Below, in pieces: positions 7,117 through 14,269 of a stretch of 24,848 nt of DNA (position 1 is its first letter; every line of letters begins with the position of its first letter). Location of the stretch: contig JAJBTD010000196.1 in NCBI GenBank assembly GCA_020861055.1, forward strand, positions 1 to 24,848, written 5' to 3'. The position numbers and the translations under genes were made by a program. The stretch comes from Clostridiales bacterium (lineage in GTDB: Bacteria > Bacillota > Clostridia > Oscillospirales > Oscillospiraceae). The notes under the pieces were generated by a model that was not told where the DNA came from, searched no databases, and was given only the letters and a program-made list of their open reading frames with translations.

Positions 7117-8145
7117 ATGGGTAAAGTAATCACCTTCGGCGAGCTGATGGTTCGTCTCCAGCCCTATAACTACGAGCGGTTCGTCCAGGCCAACAACCTG
7201 GAGTTCACCTTCGGCGGCGGCGAGGCCAACGTGTCCGTCTCCCTGGCCAACTATGGCCTGGATGCCGCCTTCGTCACCAAGCTCCCCGCCCACGCCATCG
7301 GCCAGGCGGCCATCAACAGCCTCCGCCGCTACGGCGTGGACACCAGCATGATCGTCCGGGGCGGCGACCGTGTGGGCATCTACTACAACGAGAAGGGCGC
7401 CTCTCAGCGGGGCAGCGTCTGCATCTATGACCGGGCCAACAGCGCCATCCAGCTGGCCCAGCCTGCCGACTTCGACTGGGACAAGATCTTTGAGGGTGCC
7501 GACTGGTTCCACTTCACCGGCATCACCCCGGCTCTCGGCCCCAACGTGGTGGAGATCTGCAAGGAGGCCTGCAAGGCCGCCAAGGCCCACGGCGTCAAGA
7601 TCTCCTGCGATCTGAACTATCGCGGCAAGCTGTGGACCCGCGCCCAGGCCCGGGAGGCCATGACCGACCTGTGCCAGTACGTGGACGTGTGCATCTCCAA
7701 CGAGGAGGACGCCAAGGACGTGTTCGGCATCGAGGCCGAGGCTACCGATATCTATGGCGGCACCCTGAACCACGAGGGCTACAAGTCCGTGGCCAAGCAG
7801 CTGGCGGACAAGTTCGGCTTCGAGAAGGTGGCCATCACCCTCCGGGAGTCCCACAGCGCCTCCGACAACGGCTGGAGCGCCATGCTCTACAACGTGGCTA
7901 CCGATGAGTACTGCTTCAGCAAGAAGTACGAGCTGCGCATCGTCGACCGTGTGGGCGGCGGCGACAGCTTCGGTGGCGGCCTGATCTATGCCCTGCTCAC
8001 CGGCAAGGACACCCAGGCGGCGGTGGAGTTCGCCGTGGCGGCCTCCGCCCTCAAGCACACCATCGAGGGCGACTACAACATGGTCTCCGTCTCCGAGGTG
8101 GAGAAGCTGGCCGGCGGCGACGGCTCCGGCCGTATCCAGCGGTAA
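7117..8145 (+). CDS. kdgK: 2-keto-3-deoxygluconate kinase (PfkB family)
   Basis: KdgK phosphorylates 2-keto-3-deoxygluconate to KDPG using ATP, feeding the aldolase encoded just upstream. The 342-residue PfkB/ribokinase fold shows the N-terminal GGGEANVSVSLANYG (33-47) substrate region. The C-terminal signature DRVGGGDSFGGG is present, with the catalytic base D283. The usual GAGD is GGGD here. The ATG at 7117 follows AAAGGA at about ten bases. It is the last gene of the operon and is followed by a strong hairpin terminator. A fructokinase-like specificity is the alternative, but the operon context makes KDG kinase far more likely. Confidence 0.93.
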   Translation: MGKVITFGELMVRLQPYNYERFVQANNLEFTFGGGEANVSVSLANYGLDAAFVTKLPAHAIGQAAINSLRRYGVDTSMIVRGGDRVGIYYNEKGASQRGSVCIYDRANSAIQLAQPADFDWDKIFEGADWFHFTGITPALGPNVVEICKEACKAAKAHGVKISCDLNYRGKLWTRAQAREAMTDLCQYVDVCISNEEDAKDVFGIEAEATDIYGGTLNHEGYKSVAKQLADKFGFEKVAITLRESHSASDNGWSAMLYNVATDEYCFSKKYELRIVDRVGGGDSFGGGLIYALLTGKDTQAAVEFAVAASALKHTIEGDYNMVSVSEVEKLAGGDGSGRIQR

Positions 8146-8166
8146 GCATTCCCCCTATCAAACAGT

Positions 8167-8206
8167 CTGCGCCCCTGCGCCGTCTCCGGACGGCGCAGGG
8201 GCGCAG
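8167..8206. terminator. Bidirectional terminator between kdgK and uvrB
   Basis: A perfect 18-bp stem (8167-8184 with 8189-8206) closes on the loop TCCG. It lies between the convergent ends of kdgK (8145) and uvrB (8214). The tail is only weakly T-rich on each side (TTGCGTTT on plus). The exceptional stem and position make a shared terminator the best reading. Confidence 0.8.
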
Positions 8207-8213
8207 TTGCGTT

Positions 8214-10181
8214 TCAGCGGCCTCGCAGCTCGATGATCTGATCCCGCAGGGCGGCGGCCAGCTCGAACTCCAGCCGGGAGGCGGCCTCCTTCATCTGGCG
8301 CTCCAGCTTCTGGGCCTCCTCCTCCCGCTCCTCCGGGGAGAGCTTCCGTTTCCGGCGCTCCTGTTTGGCGGCCTCGTCCACCGCCTTGGACAGCTCCAGC
8401 ATCTCCCGGACGGACTTGACCACCGTTTTGGGGACGATGCCGTGCTCCTGGTTGAACCGGTCCTGGATCTCCCGGCGGCGGGCCGTCTCGTACATGGCCC
8501 GGTCCATGGAGGGGGTGATCTCGTCGGCGTAGAGGATGACCTTGCCCCCGGCGTTCCGGGCGGCCCGGCCGATGGTCTGCACCAGGGCCGTCTCGCTGCG
8601 GAGAAAGCCCTCCTTGTCCGCATCCAGAATGGCCACCAGGGAGACCTCCGGCATATCCAGCCCCTCCCGGAGCAGGTTGATGCCCACCAGCACGTCCGTC
8701 TTGCCCAGGCGCAGGTCCCGGATGATCTCGGTGCGCTCGATGGTCTTGACGTTGTGGTGCATATACTGCACCTTGATGCCGGACTTTTTCAGGTAGGCGG
8801 TCAGGTCCTCCGCCATCTTGATGGTCAATGTGGTGACCAACACCCGCTCGTTGCGCTGGGTGCGGAGGTTGATCTCTCCCACCAGGTCGTCGATCTGCCC
8901 CTGGATGGGCCGTACCTCCACCTCCGGGTCCAGCAGGCCGGTGGGCCGGATGACCTGCTCCACGATCTGACCGGAGCGGCTGCGCTCGTACTCGCCGGGG
9001 GTGGCGGAGACATAGATGACCTGGTTGAGCCGCTGCTCGAACTCCTCGAATTTCAGGGGCCGGTTGTCGAAGGCGCAGGGGAGACGGAAGCCGTAGTCCA
9101 CCAGACTGGTCTTTCTCGCCCGGTCGCCGTTGTACATGGCCCGGATCTGGGGGAGGGTGACATGGCTCTCGTCCACAAAGAGGAGAAAGTCCTTGGGAAA
9201 ATAGTCCAGCAGGGTCATGGGCGGGGAACCCGCAGGGCGGCCGGAAATGACACGGGAATAGTTCTCAATGCCGTTGCAGTAGCCCAGCTCCCGCATCATC
9301 TCCATGTCGTACTCCGTGCGCTGCTGGATGCGTTGGGCCTCCACCGCCTTGTCCTGGCTCTTGAAGTACTCCACCCGCTGCTCCAGCTCTGTCTGAATCT
9401 CCCCGATGGCCCGGTCCATCTTCTCCTTGGTGGTGACGTAGTGGCTGGCGGGGTAGATGGCCACATGGTTCAGGATACGGGTGGGGGCGCCGGTGACCGC
9501 CTGAATTTCGGAGATGCGGTCCACCTCGTCTCCCCAGAACTCGATCCGAATGGCCTTGTCCTTGGAGTAGACGGGGAAGATGTCCACCGTGTCCCCCCGG
9601 ACCCGGAAGGTGTTGCGCTCAAAGGCGATGTCGTTGCGCTCATAGCGGATCTCCACCAGCTTGCGAATCAGGTCCTCCCGGCGCTTCTCCATGCCGGTGC
9701 GGAGGGAGATGACCATGTTTTTGTAGTCGATGGGGTCGCCCAGGCCGTAGATGCAGGAGACGGAGGCCACCACGATCACGTCCCGGCGCTCAAACAGGGC
9801 GGCGGTGGCGCTGTGACGCAGGCGCTCAATCTCCTCGTTGATGGCGGCGTCCTTTTCGATAAAGGTGTCCGTGTGGGGGATATAGGCCTCCGGCTGGTAG
9901 TAGTCGTAGTAGGAGACGAAATACTCCACGGCGTTGTTGGGAAAGAACTCCTTGAACTCGCTGCACAGCTGGGCGGCCAGGGTCTTGTTGTGGGCCAGGA
10001 CCAGGGTGGGCCGCTGGACGGCCTCGATGACCTTGGCCATGGTGTAGGTTTTGCCGGAGCCGGTGACGCCCATCAGGGTCTGCTCGTTCAGCCCCAGCTC
10101 CACCCCCTGGGACAGGGACTGGATGGCCTGGGGCTGGTCGCCGCTGGGGGTGTATTCACTTACCACCTGAAAATTGGGCAT
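8214..10181 (-). CDS. uvrB: UvrABC excision nuclease subunit B
   Basis: UvrB is the damage-verifying helicase-like subunit of nucleotide excision repair. The 655-residue protein has Walker A GVTGSGKT at 38-45 and the beta-hairpin region YYDYYQPEAYIP. It also has the DEAD-like box DESH, then SATPG, REGLDMPEVSL and IGRAARN of the second RecA-like domain. A C-terminal UVR motif (RLEFELAAALRDQIIEL) binds UvrA or UvrC. The start at 10181 (MPNFQVV) is preferred because GGGAGG stands eight bases upstream; an in-frame ATG 15 bases earlier overlaps that ribosome site. No uvrA is adjacent. A LexA-type box in its promoter indicates SOS control. Confidence 0.98.
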   Translation of the reverse strand: MPNFQVVSEYTPSGDQPQAIQSLSQGVELGLNEQTLMGVTGSGKTYTMAKVIEAVQRPTLVLAHNKTLAAQLCSEFKEFFPNNAVEYFVSYYDYYQPEAYIPHTDTFIEKDAAINEEIERLRHSATAALFERRDVIVVASVSCIYGLGDPIDYKNMVISLRTGMEKRREDLIRKLVEIRYERNDIAFERNTFRVRGDTVDIFPVYSKDKAIRIEFWGDEVDRISEIQAVTGAPTRILNHVAIYPASHYVTTKEKMDRAIGEIQTELEQRVEYFKSQDKAVEAQRIQQRTEYDMEMMRELGYCNGIENYSRVISGRPAGSPPMTLLDYFPKDFLLFVDESHVTLPQIRAMYNGDRARKTSLVDYGFRLPCAFDNRPLKFEEFEQRLNQVIYVSATPGEYERSRSGQIVEQVIRPTGLLDPEVEVRPIQGQIDDLVGEINLRTQRNERVLVTTLTIKMAEDLTAYLKKSGIKVQYMHHNVKTIERTEIIRDLRLGKTDVLVGINLLREGLDMPEVSLVAILDADKEGFLRSETALVQTIGRAARNAGGKVILYADEITPSMDRAMYETARRREIQDRFNQEHGIVPKTVVKSVREMLELSKAVDEAAKQERRKRKLSPEEREEEAQKLERQMKEAASRLEFELAAALRDQIIELRGR

Positions 10182-10226
10182 AGACGTTCCTCCCATGTGC
10201 TAAAGCTGTCGTGTAGGGATAGAGAT

Positions 10227-10255
10227 AGCATAGCAGAACACCCGTTCTATGTCAA
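10227..10255 (-). promoter_or_regulatory. uvrB promoter
   Basis: On the minus strand -35 TTGACA (10255-10250) and -10 TATGCT (10232-10227) are separated by exactly 17 bases. The uvrB start codon is about 46 bases downstream. The LexA-type box occupies the spacer. Confidence 0.85.
10235..10248. promoter_or_regulatory. LexA/DinR-type SOS box in the uvrB promoter
   Basis: AGAACACCCGTTCT carries the Gram-positive LexA (DinR) core GAAC-N4-GTTC exactly (10236-10247). It lies wholly between the -35 and -10, where bound LexA would block RNA polymerase. uvrB is a classic SOS gene, so sequence and gene agree. Confidence 0.85.
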
Positions 10256-10257
10256 GA

Positions 10258-10284
10258 CGCCCCCGGCCCAGAGAGCCGGGGGCG
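10258..10284 (-). terminator. Hairpin at the end of the phage operon
   Basis: A perfect 10-bp GC stem (CGCCCCCGGC/GCCGGGGGCG, 7-base loop) lies 19 bases past the last phage stop codon and two bases before the uvrB -35. The tail (TCTTGACA on the minus strand) is poor in T, so termination may be partial and some phage transcripts could run into uvrB. Confidence 0.5.
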
Positions 10285-10303
10285 CTCGAAATGCCCGAAG
10301 CGT

Positions 10304-10687
10304 TTACTGCTCGATGCCCTCCACCGAGGCGTCTTTTACCAGGGTCAGCCCGTCCGCCCAGGAGTAGAGGGTGTAGCTGGGAGTGCCGAAATACACCGTC
10401 CGCTCCACCGTCTCCCCGCACATATCGGTGTAGGACACCGGGACGAAGGGGCTGTCCGGGTCGCTGACCGCCGCCTCGATGACGGCGATCTGGTCGGTGG
10501 TGAGCACCGGCCACTTGATCTTGATGGTGGTCTTGGTGGCGATAATGCTCCCCACCATCCTGCCGGAGGCCGTCCGCCCGGTGTTGGAGGACCACACCTT
10601 CTCCGTGGAGATGGTCACCCCCTCCAGGGCCGGGTCGGGCATGGCCGCCCCGTTGATGGTCAGGCCTCTGACCGATACCGTTGCCAT
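10304..10687 (-). CDS. Phage tail-associated protein, DUF6711-like
   Basis: The 127-residue protein resembles the DUF6711 family found just after the tape measure gene in Firmicutes siphophages, with starts of the MATVSVRG type and a beta-rich body. Its exact role is unknown; from position it may belong to the tail tip or distal tail. The start at 10687 is chosen because AGGAGG lies nine bases upstream; an in-frame ATG at 10714 overlaps the end of the tape measure gene. It is the last phage gene: only a hairpin and the uvrB promoter follow. The usual distal tail, tail fibre and lysis genes do not follow. Family recognition is from memory and moderate. Confidence 0.7.
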   Translation of the reverse strand: MATVSVRGLTINGAAMPDPALEGVTISTEKVWSSNTGRTASGRMVGSIIATKTTIKIKWPVLTTDQIAVIEAAVSDPDSPFVPVSYTDMCGETVERTVYFGTPSYTLYSWADGLTLVKDASVEGIEQ

Positions 10688-10706
10688 AGCCGTTTTCCTC
10701 CTCTCA

Positions 10707-12176
10707 TCAGACATAGATGGGGCAGCGCCCTGTCCGCCGGGTGGTCTCGTTCACCCTGCGGATGACCTGCTTTGCCAGCAGCTCATCCCCCACATGGACC
10801 TCCAGTACCAGGCCGTCCCCCTGACGGCCCTCCGCCTGGGCCAGACGCTCCGCCAGCCGGTCCATCCAGTCCGTGTTCCGCTCCAGAGGCAGTACCGCCT
10901 CCCGGCCCGCCTCGCCGATCAGGGAGAACACCGGCCCGGTTGTGACACCGCCCTCCGCCAGCCTGGAGATGGTGGGGAGCTTCGCCAGGGTCACGCTCCC
11001 CGCCGGGACGATGACCTTGCCCAGCACCTTAATGGCCGACCAGGAGAATTTCAGCGCTGAGTTCACTTTGTTAATCATCCGGTTCACCAGATCGATCACC
11101 GCGTTCAGCCCGTTTTTGAAGGGGGTGGTCAGGGCGGTCTTGACGCTGCTCAGCTTGGACTGGATGTTGGAGACGATGGTGCCAAAGATGCCGGACAGCT
11201 TGGTTTTCAGGCTGTTGCCCTGGCTGGCCGCGCCGCTGTTCATCTGGGTAAAGGCGCTGACCACAGCGGTCTTGCTGCCGTTTGCCGCTCCGGTCAGGGC
11301 GGTTTTGATGGATGCCCAGATGCTGGAGGCCATGTCCTCCAGCGCGTCCAGAAAGACGTTGGCGATGTCCGCCAGATCCTGAAAGATGGCGTCTCCTGCG
11401 CCCCCGGCGGTCCAGGCATCCCGGAACCGGGCGGCGATATTGCCCACCGCCGTCAGCAGATTCTGGACGATGCCCAGCACGGAGGACACCGCCTGCTCTC
11501 CGGCCCCACCCGTCCAGGCCTTGAGCCAGCTGCTGCCCACGGCTGCCGCCGCCGACCCGATGCTGGCGAGGGCGGTCTGGGCGGCCTCCACCACCCCGGC
11601 CCCCTGGCTGTCCCAGGCGTCGGCAAAGGGCTGCCAGATCTGGCTCAGGATGGATTTTGCCCTTCCCGCGAAGTCGTCCAGCAGTCCGGAGATGCGCACC
11701 CAGCTCCCCTCTGCGGCGCTGCTGCCCCCGGAGGAGCCGCCGGAGCCGCCCCCGGAGGAGCCGCTGCCGGAGCTGGCGCTGACCCGTGTGATCTGGTCAA
11801 AGCCGTACAGATCCCGCTGGGCGCTGGCCGCCGATTTGGCGGCCTTGGCCACAGAATTGATGGCGGAGGCGGTGGCGTTTGCCGCCTTCGTCCCCGACTG
11901 CCAGACCGTGGCCCCGAACAGCTTCACCGCCAGATTGGACAGGGTCTGCACCGCCGGGGTCACGGCGGAGATCAGACTGGAGAAGGCGTTCATCCCCACC
12001 GCCGCCAGCCCCCGGAAGGCCCCGGAGAGCTGGCTCAACGCGCTGTTCATCCGGTTCAGGGCGTAGGTATAGGCGCTCTGCATCTGGGCGGCGCTGGCGG
12101 TAAAGCGGAGGGCGGCGTCGTTGGCCGCCGACAGCTCCGCCCGGAGCCGGGCCGCCTCCTGTGTACTGTCACTCAT
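10707..12176 (-). CDS. Phage tail tape measure protein, short
   Basis: The 489-residue protein is rich in Ala, Ser, Gly and helical segments. It has a Gly-Ser linker near residues 137-155 after DLYGFDQITRVS, a pattern common in Firmicutes tape measures. Hydrophobic stretches are near residues 50-90 and 215-250. The C-terminus has the hallmark LAEGGVTTGPVFSLIGEAGR followed by EAVLPLE. It sets tail length and is threaded through the tube with DNA. At under 500 residues it would specify a short tail, roughly 70 nm at about 1.5 angstroms per residue (inference). Its start overlaps the end of the chaperone extension by 8 bp. It is intact, not visibly frameshifted. Confidence 0.92.
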   Translation of the reverse strand: MSDSTQEAARLRAELSAANDAALRFTASAAQMQSAYTYALNRMNSALSQLSGAFRGLAAVGMNAFSSLISAVTPAVQTLSNLAVKLFGATVWQSGTKAANATASAINSVAKAAKSAASAQRDLYGFDQITRVSASSGSGSSGGGSGGSSGGSSAAEGSWVRISGLLDDFAGRAKSILSQIWQPFADAWDSQGAGVVEAAQTALASIGSAAAAVGSSWLKAWTGGAGEQAVSSVLGIVQNLLTAVGNIAARFRDAWTAGGAGDAIFQDLADIANVFLDALEDMASSIWASIKTALTGAANGSKTAVVSAFTQMNSGAASQGNSLKTKLSGIFGTIVSNIQSKLSSVKTALTTPFKNGLNAVIDLVNRMINKVNSALKFSWSAIKVLGKVIVPAGSVTLAKLPTISRLAEGGVTTGPVFSLIGEAGREAVLPLERNTDWMDRLAERLAQAEGRQGDGLVLEVHVGDELLAKQVIRRVNETTRRTGRCPIYV

Positions 12177-12501
12177 GCTCTCTCACCTCTCTCTTGTCCC
12201 CGGCCAGGCGCTCCATCATGGACCGATAGCCCGCCAGCCGGAGGGATGCCTGTTCCGATTCCTCCCAGAAGGGGAACCGCTCGTATACCGGCTCGGCCCG
12301 CTCCCCCGCCAGCAGCCGGGCGGTGAACACCGCCTGCTCCCAGGCGATGACGCTCAGGGCCTGATACCGCTGCCGCTCCGCCTCCCGGCGGCATCGGATG
12401 AGCTGGAGCACCTCTCCCCAGGTCCAGTCCTCCAGCTCCGGGGGACTGCCCCCCGCCCGGACGCCGGCCTCCAGCAGCTCCTCCAGGGTCAGGCACGGAG
12501 A
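12169..12501 (-). CDS. Tail assembly chaperone T domain, made by -1 frameshift from the upstream gene
   Basis: This open frame lies -1 to the upstream chaperone gene and has no good start of its own; the only internal candidate is a GTG at 12411 without a clear ribosome site. Read from the slippery site it gives 110 extra residues (SPCLTLEELLEAGV..., then WTWGEVLQLIRCRREAERQR and a helical tail). The fusion would be 249 residues, like the G-GT pair of lambda and many siphophages. The T part recruits tail tube protein to the chaperone-coated tape measure. It ends overlapping the tape measure start by 8 bp. The arrangement G, slip site, T, tape measure is the canonical one. Confidence 0.82.
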   Translation of the reverse strand, partial: SPCLTLEELLEAGVRAGGSPPELEDWTWGEVLQLIRCRREAERQRYQALSVIAWEQAVFTARLLAGERAEPVYERFPFWEESEQASLRLAGYRSMMERLAGDKREVREHE

Positions 12502-12917
12502 AAAGGGGCGGCGGTCTTTTCCTCCTGGGCCGTCTCCGGTGTCTCCATCCGGGTGTAGGCCTGCTCCACTGCCGAGCGGAGAGCGCCCTTGAGCTGACCG
12601 GCCTGCTCTGCCGTCAGCAGCCCGGAGGCCGCCGCCAGGTCAAAGGCCAGCGCCCCAAACCGCTCCTGCCCCTGATAGCCCCAGTCCACCAGCAGGTCCA
12701 GGAACTGCTCCCCGTCGGTGCAGTCGTTGCCGCTGCCGGGCCAGCTCAGGGCCTCCCCCAGCAGGGCGCACAGCCGCTCGCTGTCCCCGGCGGCCAGGAG
12801 GACGGTCTGGAGCGTCTCCTCCTGGAACCGCTCCCGGAGGTTCCGCTGTCCCCCCACCGTCAGCCGCAGCCGGTATTCCCGTCCGTCTCCCCGCAGGGGG
12901 AGATATTTTCTTGCCAT
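12489..12917 (-). CDS. Tail assembly chaperone G
   Basis: The 142-residue protein starts MARKYLPLRGDGREYRLRLT, with GGAGGG six bases before the ATG. It is a helical, charged cytosolic protein located between tail tube and tape measure genes, which is the constant place of the G chaperone in siphophages. It coats the tape measure before tail assembly. Its last codons contain the slippery heptamer CCCTTTT, and the zero frame stops three codons later (LRA, stop). It is named by position, size and frameshift architecture, since chaperone sequences are very divergent. Confidence 0.82.
   Translation of the reverse strand: MARKYLPLRGDGREYRLRLTVGGQRNLRERFQEETLQTVLLAAGDSERLCALLGEALSWPGSGNDCTDGEQFLDLLVDWGYQGQERFGALAFDLAAASGLLTAEQAGQLKGALRSAVEQAYTRMETPETAQEEKTAAPFLRA
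12501..12507 (-). promoter_or_regulatory. -1 ribosomal slippery heptamer in the tail chaperone gene
   Basis: On the minus strand the zero-frame codons read GCC-CCT-TTT-CTC, giving C CCT TTT, a perfect X-XXY-YYZ heptamer. After a -1 shift the tRNAs re-pair on CCC and TTT. The -1 frame then stays open for 110 codons, while the zero frame stops after three. A 6-bp GC hairpin (12439-12455) lies about 46 bases downstream, which is further than a typical stimulator. Confidence 0.8.
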
Positions 12918-12943
12918 TGAAATCCCTCCGTTTCATTTACTCA

Positions 12944-12973
12944 GGCCGTCCCGCTCCGAAGAACGGGACGGCC
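12944..12973 (-). promoter_or_regulatory. UUCG-capped hairpin after the tail tube gene
   Basis: A perfect 10-bp stem (GGCCGTCCCG/CGGGACGGCC) extends on the minus strand by C-G, T-A and T-G pairs to a TTCG tetraloop. It lies 13 bases past the tail tube stop codon and before the chaperone ribosome site. There is no T-run. It probably acts as an attenuator or a 3' stabiliser that sets tail tube mRNA above chaperone mRNA (inference). Confidence 0.65.
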
Positions 12974-12986
12974 ATTGGAACGTCTG

Positions 12987-13400
12987 TTACGCCGCGCTGG
13001 GGTCGGTGACCGTCCAGTCGCTCTGGAGGGTCATGGACAGCTTGGCGGAGATCAGCTCGTCCACCTTTGCCCCCACCACATAGGTACTGACGTAGCCGGA
13101 GCTGGTGAAGGTGGTCCCGTCCGGGAACACCACCCCGATGGGCACCACCTTCCCCGCCGTCTGGAGGGCCTTGAGCACCCGATAGTCCGAGTCGGCGGCG
13201 GTGTTGTCGTAGAGGTAGGTCACCTCAAACGCCTTCACGTCCTGCACGCCGGGGACGCTCTTTTTCATGCTGTCCTGCATACAGGTGGCGTCCAGCGTGG
13301 CGGGGGTGCCGCCGATGTCGCCAATCTCGGTGACATAGTTCATGGCCACCTCGTTGACCTTGACCTGAATGCCAATGGTGGAAAGTCCTTGTGTTGCCAT
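12987..13400 (-). CDS. Phage major tail tube protein
   Basis: The 137-residue protein starts MATQGLSTIGIQVKVNEVAM, typical of the tail tube family in Firmicutes siphophages. It is a compact beta-rich protein with features such as GDIGGTPATLDATCMQDSM and a conserved hydrophobic core. It polymerises around the tape measure to form the tube. It lies between the tail terminator gene and the chaperone pair, in the standard order. Hairpins stand both before (13443-13479) and after (12944-12973) the cistron. The presence of one tube gene and no sheath gene indicates a siphovirus. Confidence 0.9.
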   Translation of the reverse strand: MATQGLSTIGIQVKVNEVAMNYVTEIGDIGGTPATLDATCMQDSMKKSVPGVQDVKAFEVTYLYDNTAADSDYRVLKALQTAGKVVPIGVVFPDGTTFTSSGYVSTYVVGAKVDELISAKLSMTLQSDWTVTDPSAA

Positions 13401-13442
13401 TGTCGTATCATTCCTTTCTGCGTTTGCGCGTTTGTTTCCTGG

Positions 13443-13479
13443 CTCCCCTGAAAGGACGCTAGTGCCGCTTTCAGGGGAG
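13443..13479. repeat. Hairpin element upstream of the tail tube gene, repeated at 19435
   Basis: CTCCCCTGAAAG and CTTTCAGGGGAG form a perfect 12-bp stem around a 13-base loop, between the tail terminator and tail tube genes. The left arm plus loop (13440-13470) matches 19435-19465 at 28 of 31 positions. It is likely a dispersed intergenic element that has settled in the phage operon. Confidence 0.7.
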
Positions 13480-13493
13480 GTAGGGGCTGAAAA

Positions 13494-13883
13494 CTAGTCC
13501 ACCAGCCGCAGCGTCCGCTTGTCCACCCTCCGGCCAAACCGGAGGGTCTTGCGGCAGTACCCCGGCCCGATGTCCTCGTAGCCGTCCGGCCCGGCGTAGA
13601 TGCGCCGCAGACCGATCTGCCCCAGCGCCTGATTCACCGCCGCCGCCAGCTCGTTCTGACTGTCCCGGTCGGCGGTCCACAGGTCCACCTGAAAGACCAG
13701 CTCGTCCACCACCGGGCAATCGGTGGCGACATTGGAGTATTCCCCCCAGACCACCACGGGCGGCTCCGCGCTGCCGGGGGCGAACCGGCCCCGGAGGGAG
13801 AAGGAGCGCTCCGTCTCCATCCCTTCCAACGCCTGGCGCACCTGCTCCCTGGCGTCCACCATGGCCCATCTGATGTCTGACAT
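13494..13883 (-). CDS. Phage tail terminator / tail completion protein
   Basis: The 129-residue protein has a beta-strand-rich centre (PVVVWGEYSNVATDCPVVDE, then LVFQVDLWTAD) and a C-terminal basic tail. This is the pattern of the gp17/gpU-like tail terminators that cap the tube and join it to the head. The WTADRD-QNELAAAVNQAL segment is typical of these proteins in Firmicutes phages. It lies between the head-tail connector genes and the tail tube gene, as expected. Family assignment is by pattern and position rather than by an exact motif. It is separated from the upstream stop codon by 11 bases. Confidence 0.78.
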   Translation of the reverse strand: MSDIRWAMVDAREQVRQALEGMETERSFSLRGRFAPGSAEPPVVVWGEYSNVATDCPVVDELVFQVDLWTADRDSQNELAAAVNQALGQIGLRRIYAGPDGYEDIGPGYCRKTLRFGRRVDKRTLRLVD

Positions 13884-13894
13884 TTCGTATCACC

Positions 13895-14269
13895 TCACCC
13901 GATCCGCTGGGCCAGCACCTTCCGGTGCCCCGGCCACTGCTGGAGAGAGCGCACCTCGTACAGCCCCTCCCCGATGGTCAGACGGTCCCCCGGCGACAGC
14001 TCCAGATCGGTGAAGAGGCATCCCTCCACCGCCCCGGTGGAGCTCTCTCCCGGCTCCTTGCGGGAGAGGCCGGAGGTCAGCCGCCCGCCGCTCTGCCAGG
14101 ACTGGACGCTCTGCCAGCAGATGCCGTCCTCTGTCCCGTCCTCCGCGGTGAAGTCCGGCTCGTCCATGTGGTAGACTGCCGCCGGGTCCCCCATGCTGTC
14201 CGTCTCCAGACTCCGCCGGTAGAGGGAGAAGCCCCGCCGCCAGGCCAGAGGGGTCTGACGGCTCAGCAT
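13895..14269 (-). CDS. Phage head closure / head-tail stopper protein
   Basis: The 124-residue protein starts MLSRQTPLAWRRGFSLYRRS. The ATG at 14269 overlaps the stop of the upstream connector gene (ATGCTGA), so it is probably translated by coupling. Longer upstream extensions of this frame lie inside the connector gene and are unlikely. The beta-rich body with LSPGDRLTIGEGLYEVRSLQ is characteristic of the gp16-like stopper proteins that plug the portal-connector channel. Order (connector, stopper, terminator) agrees. It could also be called a minor capsid protein of the Clostridium phage type. Confidence 0.75.
   Translation of the reverse strand: MLSRQTPLAWRRGFSLYRRSLETDSMGDPAAVYHMDEPDFTAEDGTEDGICWQSVQSWQSGGRLTSGLSRKEPGESSTGAVEGCLFTDLELSPGDRLTIGEGLYEVRSLQQWPGHRKVLAQRIG

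Noticed and set aside
8442..10367. 641-residue plus-strand open frame opposite uvrB.
   Set aside because: It has low-complexity Gly/Val/Leu/His composition and no ribosome site or motif, and it lies fully over uvrB.
12169..12411. Independent 80-residue gene starting at GTG 12411.
   Set aside because: No ribosome site is visible and the frame is open far upstream to the slippery heptamer; a frameshift product explains it better.
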